A model generated the notes under the pieces. That model did no database searches. It saw only the letters and a program-made list of their open reading frames with translations, and was not told the origin of the DNA. From NCBI GenBank assembly GCA_973895155.1, contig OZ316894.1, positions 2,976,001 through 3,040,000 of the forward strand: a stretch of DNA of 64,000 nt, given 5' to 3'. Position 1 is the stretch's first letter. Each line of letters starts with the position of its first letter. The stretch comes from Marsupella aquatica (Eukaryota; Marchantiophyta). Below are positions 46,315 to 57,705 of this stretch, piece by piece. The translations under genes were made by a program, and so were the position numbers.

Positions 46315-47760
46315 TCAGAGCTTATTCAGAGTATCCGGTTGCTGTGGACTCAGTTCCCCCTCCCGTTTCCTCATCCGCTCCCTAACCTCTATATCCGTGA
46401 ACGAAACCAATTTCTCCACATCTAAGCTCTCCTCCTTCAGCGTCCTAGCCCTGTACCTACTTCCCCTGGTCTTCAAACTTTGCGGATTCTCAACAGCAGC
46501 TTTGATAAATTCACTCCATAGAGTGAAGCATTTTCTCGTAGTTTGATGCCCTTTGAGTACCAGCGCAAAACAATGTGGCATGGCTTCGAACTCGTCATAC
46601 ACAACAGTGACGCCCTGTCGCGCCGCGACCGTGGCTACGTACTTGCTTTCATCGCTTAACAGCTCCTCTCCTGTTACGATCCAAAGGGGCGGGCTGCCAG
46701 TCCAGTCTTTCGCAGCAATAGGTGACACCAGAGGATGGCAAAGCACAGCATCGTCCGCAAAGAGACTCTTCCTGGGAGGATTGGCCGGCCAGATGGAACA
46801 GGGAGGGTAGAAAGCGCCCGTAGGATGCATGCTGCGAGAGGGGAGATAATCATACCTCGCGTTAGCGTCGCATGAAGGGCTCGAGTGCGTGATGTCCATC
46901 CAAGGACTGTTTAGAGCCAGTCCTGCCGGAAGAGGAACTTCGCGCTCTGCGCCGTGCCATTGGATCTTAATGTTCATGCGGCGGAATTGCAGAAGCGTTT
47001 CGAGAAGCACTACAGAGAGATTGCCACCCGCGCTGTCGCCGGAGAAGACGATGTGCTGGGGTTGCACGGGCTTGTGGAAAGAGTCGGGAGGCGGGTAGAG
47101 CAGGTTGAAGTAGCAGACTAGAGCATCGAGGAGGGCGGCTGGAAAGGGATTTTGAGGAGCGAGGCGGTAGCGGACGGAGAGGCAGCGGCCATTTGTGAGC
47201 TTCGCAAGCTTAGAGGTGGTGGGACGATAGAAGGCCGGGTCGAGGAGGTAGTATGCTCCGCCGTGGAAGTAGAGAGTGGTTGTCGGGGCCGTCACTTCTT
47301 TCATGAGTTCTGCATACTTTTGTGCTTCTGAGATTTGAAGTTCGGGAGAGTTCTTCGTTGCTGCTTCCCGATAGCCTGTCCATTCAGCTTCAACCGGTTT
47401 CAGCTCGGGTTGTGTGTAACCTCCAGGTGCCTCGCCCGGCTCTTTCAACGCCTCGATTGCTTGGAAGAGAGATTGCCGGATACTGTCCTCTTCTGGCACT
47501 GGCAAAGTAACTTTACTGATCCACATCTTGCCCTTGATGCCGGGATCACTTAAAGTGGACCTTTGAGCTTTAGAAACTGGTTGAGGACGAGGAGAAATGA
47601 TAAACGAGCGTAGCATATTGACCGTGATCTCTGTTTTTAAATCCCACTGCTTGGCCGTCTCTGAGAGTCCTAACATATGGAACAGAGCAGTTTTCCCCAG
47701 GAGAGGCACTCTTGGCACGATGGCCTTCAGAATTCGTAATTGTTCGGAGACGCCACCCAT
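46315..47760 (-). CDS. Alpha/beta hydrolase fold-3 esterase, fungal-like
   Basis: One uninterrupted frame of 481 residues. The fold-3 (hormone-sensitive-lipase-like) motifs are all visible: the oxyanion box FHGGAYY at about 165-171, the nucleophile elbow GDSAGG at 241-246 with Ser243, Asp370 in GEELLSDES, and His396 in EAMPHCF, so a carboxylester hydrolase is expected; the substrate is unknown. The first ~155 residues are a family-specific extension with no signal peptide or clear membrane segment. Blocks such as NSPWMDI, PPCSIWPANPPRKSLF and CHPLVSPIAAKDWTGSPP are ones I associate with hydrolases of filamentous ascomycete fungi rather than with plant carboxylesterases (GID1/CXE type, about 320 residues). 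The gene lacks introns, whereas MLH1 and VPS2 nearby are split into 16 and 10 exons. Transfer from a fungus is inferred. The ATG at 47760 has a good context. Confidence 0.93.
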   Translation of the reverse strand: MGGVSEQLRILKAIVPRVPLLGKTALFHMLGLSETAKQWDLKTEITVNMLRSFIISPRPQPVSKAQRSTLSDPGIKGKMWISKVTLPVPEEDSIRQSLFQAIEALKEPGEAPGGYTQPELKPVEAEWTGYREAATKNSPELQISEAQKYAELMKEVTAPTTTLYFHGGAYYLLDPAFYRPTTSKLAKLTNGRCLSVRYRLAPQNPFPAALLDALVCYFNLLYPPPDSFHKPVQPQHIVFSGDSAGGNLSVVLLETLLQFRRMNIKIQWHGAEREVPLPAGLALNSPWMDITHSSPSCDANARYDYLPSRSMHPTGAFYPPCSIWPANPPRKSLFADDAVLCHPLVSPIAAKDWTGSPPLWIVTGEELLSDESKYVATVAARQGVTVVYDEFEAMPHCFALVLKGHQTTRKCFTLWSEFIKAAVENPQSLKTRGSRYRARTLKEESLDVEKLVSFTDIEVRERMRKREGELSPQQPDTLNKL

Positions 47761-49025
47761 TTTCGAGGAATTTTGGAGGCAAGCCCTTGACGATTGGAAA
47801 AGAAGAATACAGTAGTATGCAATGATCTACTCGGGTGATAGTCGAGTGCGTATGAGAACAGAGAACAGAACACAGCAATACGAAATGCTCTATGCGGCAA
47901 TAGGCAGAGTGCGCGTATAGGAACAGAACACAGTAATACGATATTACCTAATTCGGCACAGAAATAGGCGATGATGGGAGCGAGAATCGAAGGTATCAAC
48001 CTTGTGAGCCACAAGAAAAATATGGAAGAAACGTACCGCTTACCAACTGAACCATACGGTGAGAGGCAGGAATCAAAGAGGAAGAATCAACGAGGATCTT
48101 GCGCGGTTGAGATGTGAGATCCACGTGGATGTCGTTGCAACGAAGCATGTGTGTGGGGCAGCCGCGAGCGGCTCACTTTCGCCGACGGGCATTTCATGCA
48201 AAGGCTGACAAAATGGCACTCTCACAACAACTCTCACCACGCTGACCCTGAGTTTGCACCTTTCGGAGACGGTCACGACCGAATTGGCAGATCGTCTAAC
48301 GTAATCGCTCGACAGGCGAGATGATATGAGATTGTTGCCCAATATCTTATCCTCGTAGTATCACAGAACGCTGTCTTCCTTTGTCCACTGACACCTGTGA
48401 CCCGATCGCTCAGACTAACGTATACACGGTACGACATCTAAGGGCCATTGCAGATGCATCATTACTGATGCCTCTCCACCGCCTACAAAGCGTGACGGAC
48501 AATCACTCATCTTCCGCTAGCGTCCTCCGACCGACTGCTGCTCCAGCTCTCTCGATCAATCCCGGAAGAGGATCCGTTCATAGGAGCTAGTACCTTTTAG
48601 GGTGGGATTGAAGCTGACAAAAGTGAGAAACGAACAAAATAAACAAGTAAACCAAAGAAAGAGTTCTTAATTGACACTGGTAAAAAGGAGCACACAAAGT
48701 CTGAACTCTCAATCCCTGCGCAGGCGTGATCATCATTACTTCAGCCGTGAATTGATTTGGATGACCGCATATCCCCAATGGGAACAAGGGTCAGAGCCCA
48801 AGGCAGATATGTGTGCCAGAAAATGTGACCTTTACAAAGTGAGCATACTATTATTTAATGAGCTCCATACAAACGTTGCAGCAAAACGTGGATCGTACTT
48901 CGGTTCCAAGGGAAAAATATTGTAGGATTTTAATCACTACTGTAGTGATGGGCGGATACAGCACTTCCCACCTCGAAGTTGCAGCATCTATCCACCGTTA
49001 CTTCCAAACCAATCCTTTAAAGGAC
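47761..49025. other. Hydrolase-MLH1 intergenic region
   Basis: About 1.27 kb between the MLH1 stop and the hydrolase start, both on the minus strand. It should hold the MLH1 3' UTR and the hydrolase promoter. Near 47840-47945 a short diverged duplication (acagaacacag(c/t)aatacga) is visible. No separate gene was recognised. Confidence 0.5.
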
Positions 49026-52000
49026 TTAACATCTCTCAAACACCTTGTACAGATTCTCTAAGTGTGCCACCTGAAAAGAAATTGGCACATGAGGAGAATC
49101 AGCGGAGGATTAGTCAACCACAGTAGAACGTATCAACAGTCAGAAGAGAGATCGGAAGTATACCCTGACTATCGTGCCATCGTTGGCCATGTGTCGTGGA
49201 GGACGCAGAAACAATTTCATCGCCGGGAACAACACATGTTGAATCGTCCAGTCTCTCTGGGCCCAAGCCGTCGCGGCCTCAGCAAGAAGATCTGGATCTA
49301 TGACCACATTCCTGGGGTATGCTGCTGAAATCTCACTCCCTCCGTCATTACGTGACCCAGTACCGATTCCTGTAACAAGAACTATTGAGACTGACAAACT
49401 AAGTCGAACACAAATAGTTCGCAATTCGCTTTATGCCCTTCTCGAAAGCCTCTGAAATGGAACCATTCAGAACCAAAACACGAAGGGTTCAACCTAACGA
49501 CTACCAATAACAAGGAGACGTGTACGAAGCATTCAAGACCATCGCAGGGAAACACTCTGAAAAGCCAAACAAGGGCATTACTATGCGCAGACCGACAAAG
49601 TCATCAAACTGAAACCATCGCAGGAAAGCACTCTGAAAAGCCAAACATGGGCGTCAGTATGCGCAGACGATGTCCACTGTGGTCCTCAAGTTGGACCGTA
49701 CCACTGTCGGTTGACGGCTTTGACATCTCCTGTGACTTCACTCCTTCATCGGATGGGTTTGGAAGCAACGGTGGATAGATGGCATAAAAATCAGCGAGAG
49801 CCGCTGCAAACGTCTCAAAACATTCCTTCTCTGACTCCCACTCTACCTGGATACAACGAGCAACATCGTAAGCAGTTAGTTAAGTTATGCACCAGCTCTA
49901 ATAACCCCAGGTCCAGCACCTCACTTGAATTATCTTAATAAACAATCGATAAATAGACGTCAGACACAATTGAAAAACAACCCAAGGGTGGACCCCTTTT
50001 CATGAGCCAAGGAATGAAATTGTGAACAGAGCCATCAAACTGACCATCGGGTACGTTTTTGAAAAGCGCTTACATTATTCCCAACGTTCAACACAAAATC
50101 ACAAATTCTGTCCATGTCCGGACTGTACTGGTCAAGGATGATCGGAATCGCGCATAAGTTGCCTTCCTTATCGATCTCCACCCCAAAGTATTCCTCTAAC
50201 ATCTCTGCTTTACCTTTGAGAAGATCTGAATTTAACTGCACAAGACCAGCCACATCAATATTTTATCTCCATCAGAACTCCCTTGATGGGTACATGGGAC
50301 CATCAAGAGCCGTCACTCAACCAAAAGAAGTACAAAAGAAGGGGAAAGGGCACCTCAGCAATCTGATCCTTGGGTCCATCGCTCTCATCCCAACTGCCCT
50401 CTCTGTTTAGGGCCATAATGAACAGGTCCCTAATAGATGTCGGAGTACTCAGCTCAACCGACTCAAAGTGAGCAAACCGGCGCAATACTTGCTGGTAGAG
50501 AAGCTCTTTACTGCACAAATGATGGAGTTGCAACCAAAATCTGCGTCAGATAGGTTCTGAGGCTGTCATTCGGTTAGATCCCCAGTGATGACATTGAGTT
50601 TCAGATCTCTGAACTCTAAATTCTAGAGGATTAGAGAGCCACATCTAAAACATCAGTGAAAGTGACTTTCATCATTCCATCACGAAACCCACTCAATCCA
50701 TTGCATTCGGCTTCAATAGAGATGGCAGTCCTGTTCAAAAATTCCCGCAAACGATTGTGCGAGGTTAATGAAGAGAGGTCAGCAGAAGCATGCAATTTTG
50801 ATAATGCAAGTCAATCTATGAAGCCATCCATCAGTATCCTGTCAATGTTTTTCGGATACTTTTAAATATCCAACTATTAAAGTGGACAAAAGATCAGTGT
50901 GCTGGTGACGTCCAACGGTGGGGCCCCGGATCTTTATCTTAAGCTTATATTGGATCTGAACAATCTCAGGTTCCCTCTGTAATTGCATCTTTCCCCACGA
51001 AGTAGGACCAGCATCAGCACGAGAAACAAACTTGTTGTGGACGATAAGTCCAGGGTTTCTCTGGGCAAATAAGCTTCAAACTGAACTGTTCAGGCTGCGA
51101 TATCTCACCTTAAGTCCACCACGTTCAGTAGATAGAGACCGGTCTTATATTGAGCCAAAGCCAAAGTTGCGTCCGCCATCCCCACATAGACACAATTCTT
51201 GACAATATCTGTCATTTCTGATCCGTCCACAACGCAAGGATGGCCAACAAGTATAAGGACATGATGTCATGAAGCAACTAGTGAAATTTGTAGTGCTCTT
51301 TTGCAACTGCTTTCTAAGAGGAAAAAAGTAACAATCGTTCTTGGCAAGTATAGAGAGACAGGAAAGGCTTGCGTCAGTACTTGACGACACACAAGACGAA
51401 ATATCAACAACCTCATATATATATTTTTTACACAGAGACATGAATTTGGCTTCAAACTAAGTCACGGCAGACTGGGAACCTGAATGGGTGTCTTGATCGA
51501 CGTCAGCAAGGAGTTCTTGGACGCTAGTTAAGTCTGCACTCTCTTTGGGGTTGCGCCTTTGCCTGACCAACTTTCTGCCATTACCAAGACCAACATTTCA
51601 AGCTAATTTAGCACATACAGTAACTTCGTCAATGAGAACGTAAGTTATTGCCTACCCTTTTTGGGGGTCGACTTTCCTGGATTAAGATCGTATTCAGGAG
51701 AAATTCATAGATCCAAAGGAACGTGCTCCACACCCCGCCCCCCGTCCCCCCCACCACCACGCACACACAGCCAAAACCCACCCCCACACACAACTATTGT
51801 ACCACCAGCTTTCTCTCATTTCATTATGGGTAGTAAGTCCTTTGGATCATGTATACCTGGTTACGGCTAGATCTTTCTTGTCGTTTGCTGGATCAGAAGT
51901 CTTGGTCTGCATATACGCATGAAGCCTCCCTGCTGGAATGAGTGCATCTGTACGGACCAGCTTGTTGACAGGCACCTTCTTCGGAGGTCGTTGAGCTACC

Positions 52001-55000
52001 ATACCATTTGAGTTTTAGTACTACTTCGAAAAACTGAGCCGTTCGATTCGTTACACGAAGCAAATTGTCGGCCAACTCTAAACTGATTGAATCTTTGTAT
52101 CTGGTTCTCACCAAGTGTAACAAGTGAGCTCTCCTCTTCATCCTTGCTGGCTGGAGTCGCTGCTGCTCCTGGGAGGAGTGTCTATCACAACAATCATCTC
52201 ATAAAGCATTAACGACAACCTCCAACGCAGCTGTACTTTCCCCAAATTCTCTCCAGGCCATCCCATATATATTAATTGCATCTACGCGCATCTCATCGTT
52301 TTGAAGTCCTCAACTCTTCCATTTTCTCAGAGCAACGGGATGTACGGATCAAGTAATAATAAACCACAAACTAGGTGCCCTCTTTTCAGGACGTGCAGCT
52401 GAATTATCTTAGGTTTGGAGAAAGAATATATCACGAATCATTCTAGACAAATAGATCGGAACAAGTGCAAAGGACGTGAAGTGATGTCGAGCATCCTTAC
52501 TTGGGTATAGAATGTTCTCGACGTATTCGACTGCATCAGTTGCCCTTCGACAGCCTTCTGTATGGTCTCCACCATACTCTCTTGATTGAGAAAACTGACC
52601 TGCCAGTTTAGAAAAAGCAACTTCGTTAGATGCACAACCCGCATTATCATAGTATTCGCAAAATAGCTTTCACAACACAAGCTAGTGATAAACAGTGTTT
52701 TTCACATCTGCTGCTACTCAGATCATGGTATTAATTTCGAAATAAGCACGCACCTCTCTTTTGGTGGGGTGAACATTGACATCCACATGTGATGGAGGCA
52801 TAGCTATGGACAAATATAGGAATGGTTTGGATGCTTTAGGCAGTATCGTGGCATATACCACTTCGATTGCCTTTCTCAAGGTATTACATTCTACCAAACG
52901 ATCTGCATATATCAATCATCAGCATCAGCTACATAACAACCTTTCAGTATGGTCAAACGATGGTGAGACTATTTATAGCAATGTTATGAAAATTTTGAAG
53001 CTTGACAATATTCAAGAGGGGTCCGAGCAATGCCTTTCAATAAAAACTACTGTAAACTTTCACCCATGAGAATGGACTAGTAAAATTAGCAGTTAGGACC
53101 ACTGCAACTGAGAAAATTATTTAGAAGCAATCATGGGGGGTGACATGGTATTGCTTGTGACGTGATACCATTTATGAAGAGAACCATTGTCGTCTTTTTC
53201 GCACTGTAGTTGGCACTCGAGATCCAGCTCGTCAGTTGAAAAGTTGCACCCGACGAACCATCATCAGAGACCGTCATGCGAATAAGCTCCCGAGCCACGT
53301 TTGGACCATAAACAGACCTTATGGCATTCAATGGCGAATCAGATGCTGCTGAGTGAACGTCTGCCCTGTTTTCCCCATGCTACGGTAGATAAACAGAGAG
53401 ATGAAGCATTAAGACAACGCTGCAGTTCTCTCCTGCTCAAACAAAACTCTCCTAGATATCCATCATCTGCGAATTTTGGGGACCGAGCGGTACAAGATAG
53501 TTCCAACTTATTTGAAAATCCTTTCTACATTTGCGACTGACGTCTTCTGGATGGAAATGGATGCCACAGACTATGTAAGCCACACTTCACAGCGAGAGAA
53601 AAATCCTTCCAGGCTTTTAAAAGGTCCACGGATCTCAATCAAAGACGGGAAGACCAAGGTATTGCAGTGAGAGCAAAGGATAAGAGATCAGCTCAGTAAA
53701 ATTAAAGTAAATAAATTAACCTTTTTGCATGAAAATCTGGCTCCTATTTTGTGAATTGCATATCGGCTGATCACATCCAGGATGCGACCGTACTCCTCGT
53801 TTGGGTTTTTAAATGCCTTTCTCCTTGCCACCACGTTGTAAAATAGATTCTCCACCTGAAAGAGATAGTCATCAAGCACCTCCGAAGTCAAGCTCCAATG
53901 AAGGTGCACCAAGCAAAGTTTGACATGCCATCGTAATAACTTGAACTCGGCTGCAGCTTCCATAAATATGTGAAACTACACACAAAATGAAAATTCATTG
54001 ATTTGTGGTTACACAGGCATGAATAAATAGCTTGCACTAACCGTGACTAGTGTTCCTTTCAGTGCAGCACAAGGCCGTGGATTTCCCACCATAACCCCAT
54101 CCTTATATGATGCCCTACAGCAATGAAACAACCGGATTGTGATACTCGTCTCGCATCAGAGAATAAGCCTTTTCTCTGTAACAGAAGAACTTCCATCTCT
54201 CTTCAATATATGGGACCCCTATTGAATCTAAGTCCCATACAAGTGTCAGCTTGCATCAGACACATGTCAAAGACAGTTCTTACTTGTAACCATGAGTTTT
54301 GCCTTCAGTCATCGTCGTCACGGATACGTGGGCAACGTAAGTCATGCTTGCAAGGGCCTCTCCCCTAAACCCCAGAGTATTGATGCTTTGTAGGTCTTCA
54401 AAGTCGCGAAGTTTTGAGGTTGTGTGCCTTTCGCAGAGGACAGGAAGGTCTTCGAGCTGCCATCCGAACCCCAGAACAAAGATTCAATCCACCGTTAGTA
54501 AGGTCTCACTTCACTGTCAGTTGGACTGGCGAGCTCATGATTGGAACATATGGAGGCAATGGATCTGCTGCTTCTAGCTAATAATGAATGATTGTTGCTA
54601 AGGCCAAGCCTCTTGTGGCAGCACTCTTGCCGTATTTCACCTGCCGTCCCCTTGTTTCAATTTCACTCGGTTTCACTGAGTAGCACAAATAATATTTCGT
54701 CAACGCGTATGGGCACAAGATGTTGTCTCTCTACACCCAAACGATATCAGGCGGGACAGAAAAATAACAGAAGTCCACAATCTGTGAAGGGATCGAATAG
54801 GCATGATTTACGCCGGCGTAACGACCTCGACTTAATTATAAAATTGGCCGACAGTCATGACAATACAAAGAATTACGAACAATAGAATGAATAATAGAAA
54901 ACTACGCCGACTGATGAGCCCGAAGACGTTGAAAGGTTCTCAAATTGAAATCCAATTGAATTGAATTAATTTCGGGGTTCAAATCAATTCAAAAAGAGGG

Positions 55001-55364
55001 AAGGGACAGAAAGTACTCGACAGCGACAGCTTGTCAAAAGAAAACCAAATTCAAGTGAACAGATATGATAGCACAAACGGACCCGAATTCCGTGTCCATT
55101 GTCGCTAATTTGGATGAGTTTAAGCCCGCCATCCTTCACAATCACGCTTACAGTTGTAGCGTCTGCGTCTAAACTGTTCTCGAGCAACTCTTTCAGAGCG
55201 GACGCTGGCCTCTGTATTACTTCCCCTGCTGCTATTCGGTTTACCACTGCTTGTTCCAAGCGACGGATGGGAGCTGGTTGCACAACGGGTGGAGGCAAAT
55301 CCAGTTGTTCTCCAAGTGGTAATGGCAAATCCATGTCCGGCAAATCTTCACCCGTCTCCACCAT
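49026..55364 (-). CDS. MLH1: DNA mismatch repair protein MLH1, 16 exons
   Basis: Encodes a 749-residue MutL homologue, close to the plant MLH1 length. MLH1 pairs with PMS1 or MLH3 in the nucleus to repair mismatches and to promote meiotic crossovers. Exons (minus): 55364-55083, 54456-54284, 54114-54042, 53855-53721, 53379-53169, 52902-52754, 52599-52501, 52181-52112, 51995-51857, 51574-51480, 51217-51109, 50510-50354, 50235-50074, 49846-49702, 49369-49164, 49070-49026. Every junction is GT-AG, phases agree and the total is 2250 coding bases. GHKL ATPase motifs: [20 protein letters not shown] (residues 59-67), SDNGHGIR (87-94), [12 protein letters not shown] (122-132). The transducer has [23 protein letters not shown] and [10 protein letters not shown]; the linker is variable; the C-terminal dimerisation domain has [38 protein letters not shown] and [17 protein letters not shown]. 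The protein ends LYKVFERC, the conserved terminus. The start at 55364 leaves a short Pro-rich N-terminal extension. Intact. Confidence 0.97.
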
Positions 55365-55580
55365 TCCTAGGAGAGTAGTTTAGGACCAAATTAGGTTCTC
55401 CGTTTAGTTTAGCATTCAGAGAACTCCATCTCCACCGAGCAAAGAGAATTGCAGGACCTCCCGAAATAACGACCGAATCAGTTTGCTGACGCCCTCTTCG
55501 TCTCGCACCACAATCTCAAAAGAAAACACCATCTGCAGCCTGCCTTGTACTAATTCGCGTAATTTGAGTTATAAAGGCCT

Positions 55581-55590
55581 AAACCCTAAA
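55581..55590. promoter_or_regulatory. Telo-box upstream of MLH1
   Basis: AAACCCTAAA followed by CCTAGG, about 220 bp upstream of the MLH1 start codon. Telo-boxes (AAACCCTAA) are common in plant promoters of replication-related and translation genes. A regulatory role here is plausible inference. Confidence 0.55.
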
Positions 55591-56964
55591 CCTAGGATTC
55601 ACTGACGGTCTGCATCGGAAAACCAAGATTGTTTTGCTGACGCGGTCTTCAGCTGGCAGCAACAACTCTAGGCGATGACACAATCTGCAGCCTACTGTTC
55701 TCATCTTAGGTAGAATTGAGGCATTTAGGGACGACAAGCACAGAGCCGACGGACCGGTGAGAGCATCCGCATCTTTCACACCGGCTTTTCAATTGCCAGT
55801 GAAAAGTCGAAACGGGGAGATTCAGCAGCGGAGTCGATCTCTTTGCGATGGAAACTCAGAGCTGGTCGCACTCTGCAGACTTTCATCTGCCGCAGCTGTT
55901 CAGAGGCTGAAACTCAGCTCAGCGCTCTGGAACAAAGGGAATCGAGCTTTCTCGTGGAAATCGAAATTAGAGATGACAGCTCAGGGAATGGAGAGCACGA
56001 ATGCGGTTCTCCATCAACATTACTCTGTCTATTTCTTCACCCTTCCGGAGTACAGAACGTTTCACCATAAGCGGACCAGCTCAAATTGACAAACTGATTT
56101 GAGATTCTGTTGAAAGCAAGGGCTGAAGAAACACTCCACATGTGTGATCGTTGCGCTTCAGCATTACGTACTCTGTTTTTCAAAACATTTTCCCGCCAAA
56201 CTCGAGTTAATACACGACGTATTTTTGGGGGCAAACAAAAGCCAAATTAGATCATACTAAAATTTTGAGCTATACGGCTTTTTACTAAGGTGTCCTCCAA
56301 ATTGACCCAATTTAGTTACTCCTCCCCCAAACTAAATTATTTCTCAAGTGTCCCACACCCCCCCCCAATTTGTATATTGGGTTAAGTAAACCACAGGAGT
56401 TAACCTGAGGTTGGCCCTCATTGGTCTGATGCCACATGGCAAGGTGCTACTTGCGCGCTACCCTGGTCAAGAATACTCGGGCCGCTCCTCACCCCCTATT
56501 GCAAATTAGGGTCATTGGGCCCTTTTGGCTGACGATCACCCTGCTCCTGCCCAAAGCCTCCCAAGCCCTACAACTGCCCTGCGCAAACTCCCGTTTTCTC
56601 CCCAAAAAAGTTTGAGTGTTTACACATTTGCCCCTTACATAGGTGTAACTGTTTTTTACCTTCACGAGGGCAACGATTACTGCAAGAAAGAAGGGAAATA
56701 GCAAAGGGAAGAGGGTGCAAGGGAAGGTGTACGACCTCCCATTGCGGTCTGTCGACCTCTTAAGCCTGGCGTCCCCATCCCCGGCAGCTCTATCCTGAAT
56801 TTTATACATTCAAGTCTTCAATGTCCTGCAGCTTATTTTGAATGCGAGAGAGTTAGCGTTGTTGAGGCAGTCACCCATAGCACGTCAAGCAAGGGCCTGG
56901 ACCAGGGCGGGTAGGACTGCTATCAAATTATCCCTTAGAATTGATAAGTATACTAACTTGAAGA
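55591..56964. other. MLH1 upstream region, no other gene
   Basis: Likely MLH1 promoter at the left end. Remaining frames (for example 55757-56089 plus, 56489-56809 minus) overlap each other and are not recognised. A C-run is near 56360. Confidence 0.5.
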
Positions 56965-57030
56965 CTTCCCCTAGCCCATTGGTAAGCACTTCCGCCTCCC
57001 AACCAGCAGGTTCGAGGCTCACGCAAAGTG
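56965..57030 (+). repeat. tRNA-like SINE head
   Basis: TAGCCCATTGGTAAGC resembles an RNA polymerase III A box and CAGGTTCGAGGCTC a B box, with about 37 bases between their starts, as in tRNA genes. A proper anticodon stem and acceptor stem do not form, so this is a tRNA-derived short interspersed element or a relic rather than a tRNA gene. Confidence 0.5.
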
Positions 57031-57091
57031 AAATTATGCTCATTTGCATCTACAATTGTTCCCTTTATTAAGGTACCAAAATAGAACAAAA

Positions 57092-57124
57092 AAACCCTAA
57101 ACCCTAAACCCTAAACCCTAAACC
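57092..57124. repeat. Interstitial telomere-like repeat
   Basis: Four tandem CCCTAAA units (from 57095) with partial units on both sides. This is the plant telomere unit (TTTAGGG on the other strand). A related imperfect piece, gtagggttttaggtttcac, follows near 57152-57170. Confidence 0.9.
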
Positions 57125-57468
57125 AAATCCTCATGAGTGAGTACATAAATGTAGGGTTTTAGGTTTCACAGGCAATAGGGAAAAGGGATGTGGAGGCAAA
57201 GGGGCAATGTGGCTAGGCATATCACTCATTTGCAAACTCTAGTCCCCAAAGTACTCTTTCTTGTCTGGTCTCTTCTCTTTCCCTTTGTATTTGTTCACAT
57301 ATTTGTTTTGTCCATTTTTTTCATTTTATCGTGTATGGCATGGCATCCCGTCTCTGTGTAAAGGTTAGGGATAGTTTGTTACAGGTTAGAGGTGTTTTCT
57401 TATAGATAGGGGTTTGGCTTTAGCATAGGGTTCTATGATAATAGGGGGCCAGCCCCCCGATCTTCCAA

Positions 57469-57705
57469 ATGGGGGGCAAAAATGTCAACCAAGGGGAGGG
57501 GGGTCCACCAAGAGAGCGTTATTTGAGTGATGATACAGATTACAAGAAGATACGGAGATTAGATACCAAGCCACAAATCTGGGTCCCACTTGAACTGTGG
57601 AATGAGTGGGAGGACCTCCGAGATTTGCTTGGACCAGACGCAACACACTCTACCATTATGACATGGCTGCCCGATCGCGTGCGACCTACGGTTGAGGAGC
57701 TTTGA
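57469..57705 (+). CDS. Unrecognised 78-residue ORF
   Basis: Starts MGGKNVNQGEGGPPRERYLS and contains DTKPQIWVPLELWNEWEDLR followed by a conserved-looking LLGPDATHST. The composition (Trp, charged residues, no low complexity) is more protein-like than neighbouring frames, but no family is recognised. It could be an exon or a transposon-ORF fragment; the surrounding sequence shows no clear splice partner. Confidence 0.3.
   Translation: MGGKNVNQGEGGPPRERYLSDDTDYKKIRRLDTKPQIWVPLELWNEWEDLRDLLGPDATHSTIMTWLPDRVRPTVEEL

Noticed and set aside
54910-54940. Hammerhead-ribozyme-like core (ctgatgag ... gaaa) in MLH1 intron 1
   Set aside because: The bases between the two conserved parts do not form a stem II, and no matching cleavage site was found.
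56965-57030. Functional tRNA gene
   Set aside because: A- and B-box-like sequences are present but the acceptor and anticodon stems do not pair.
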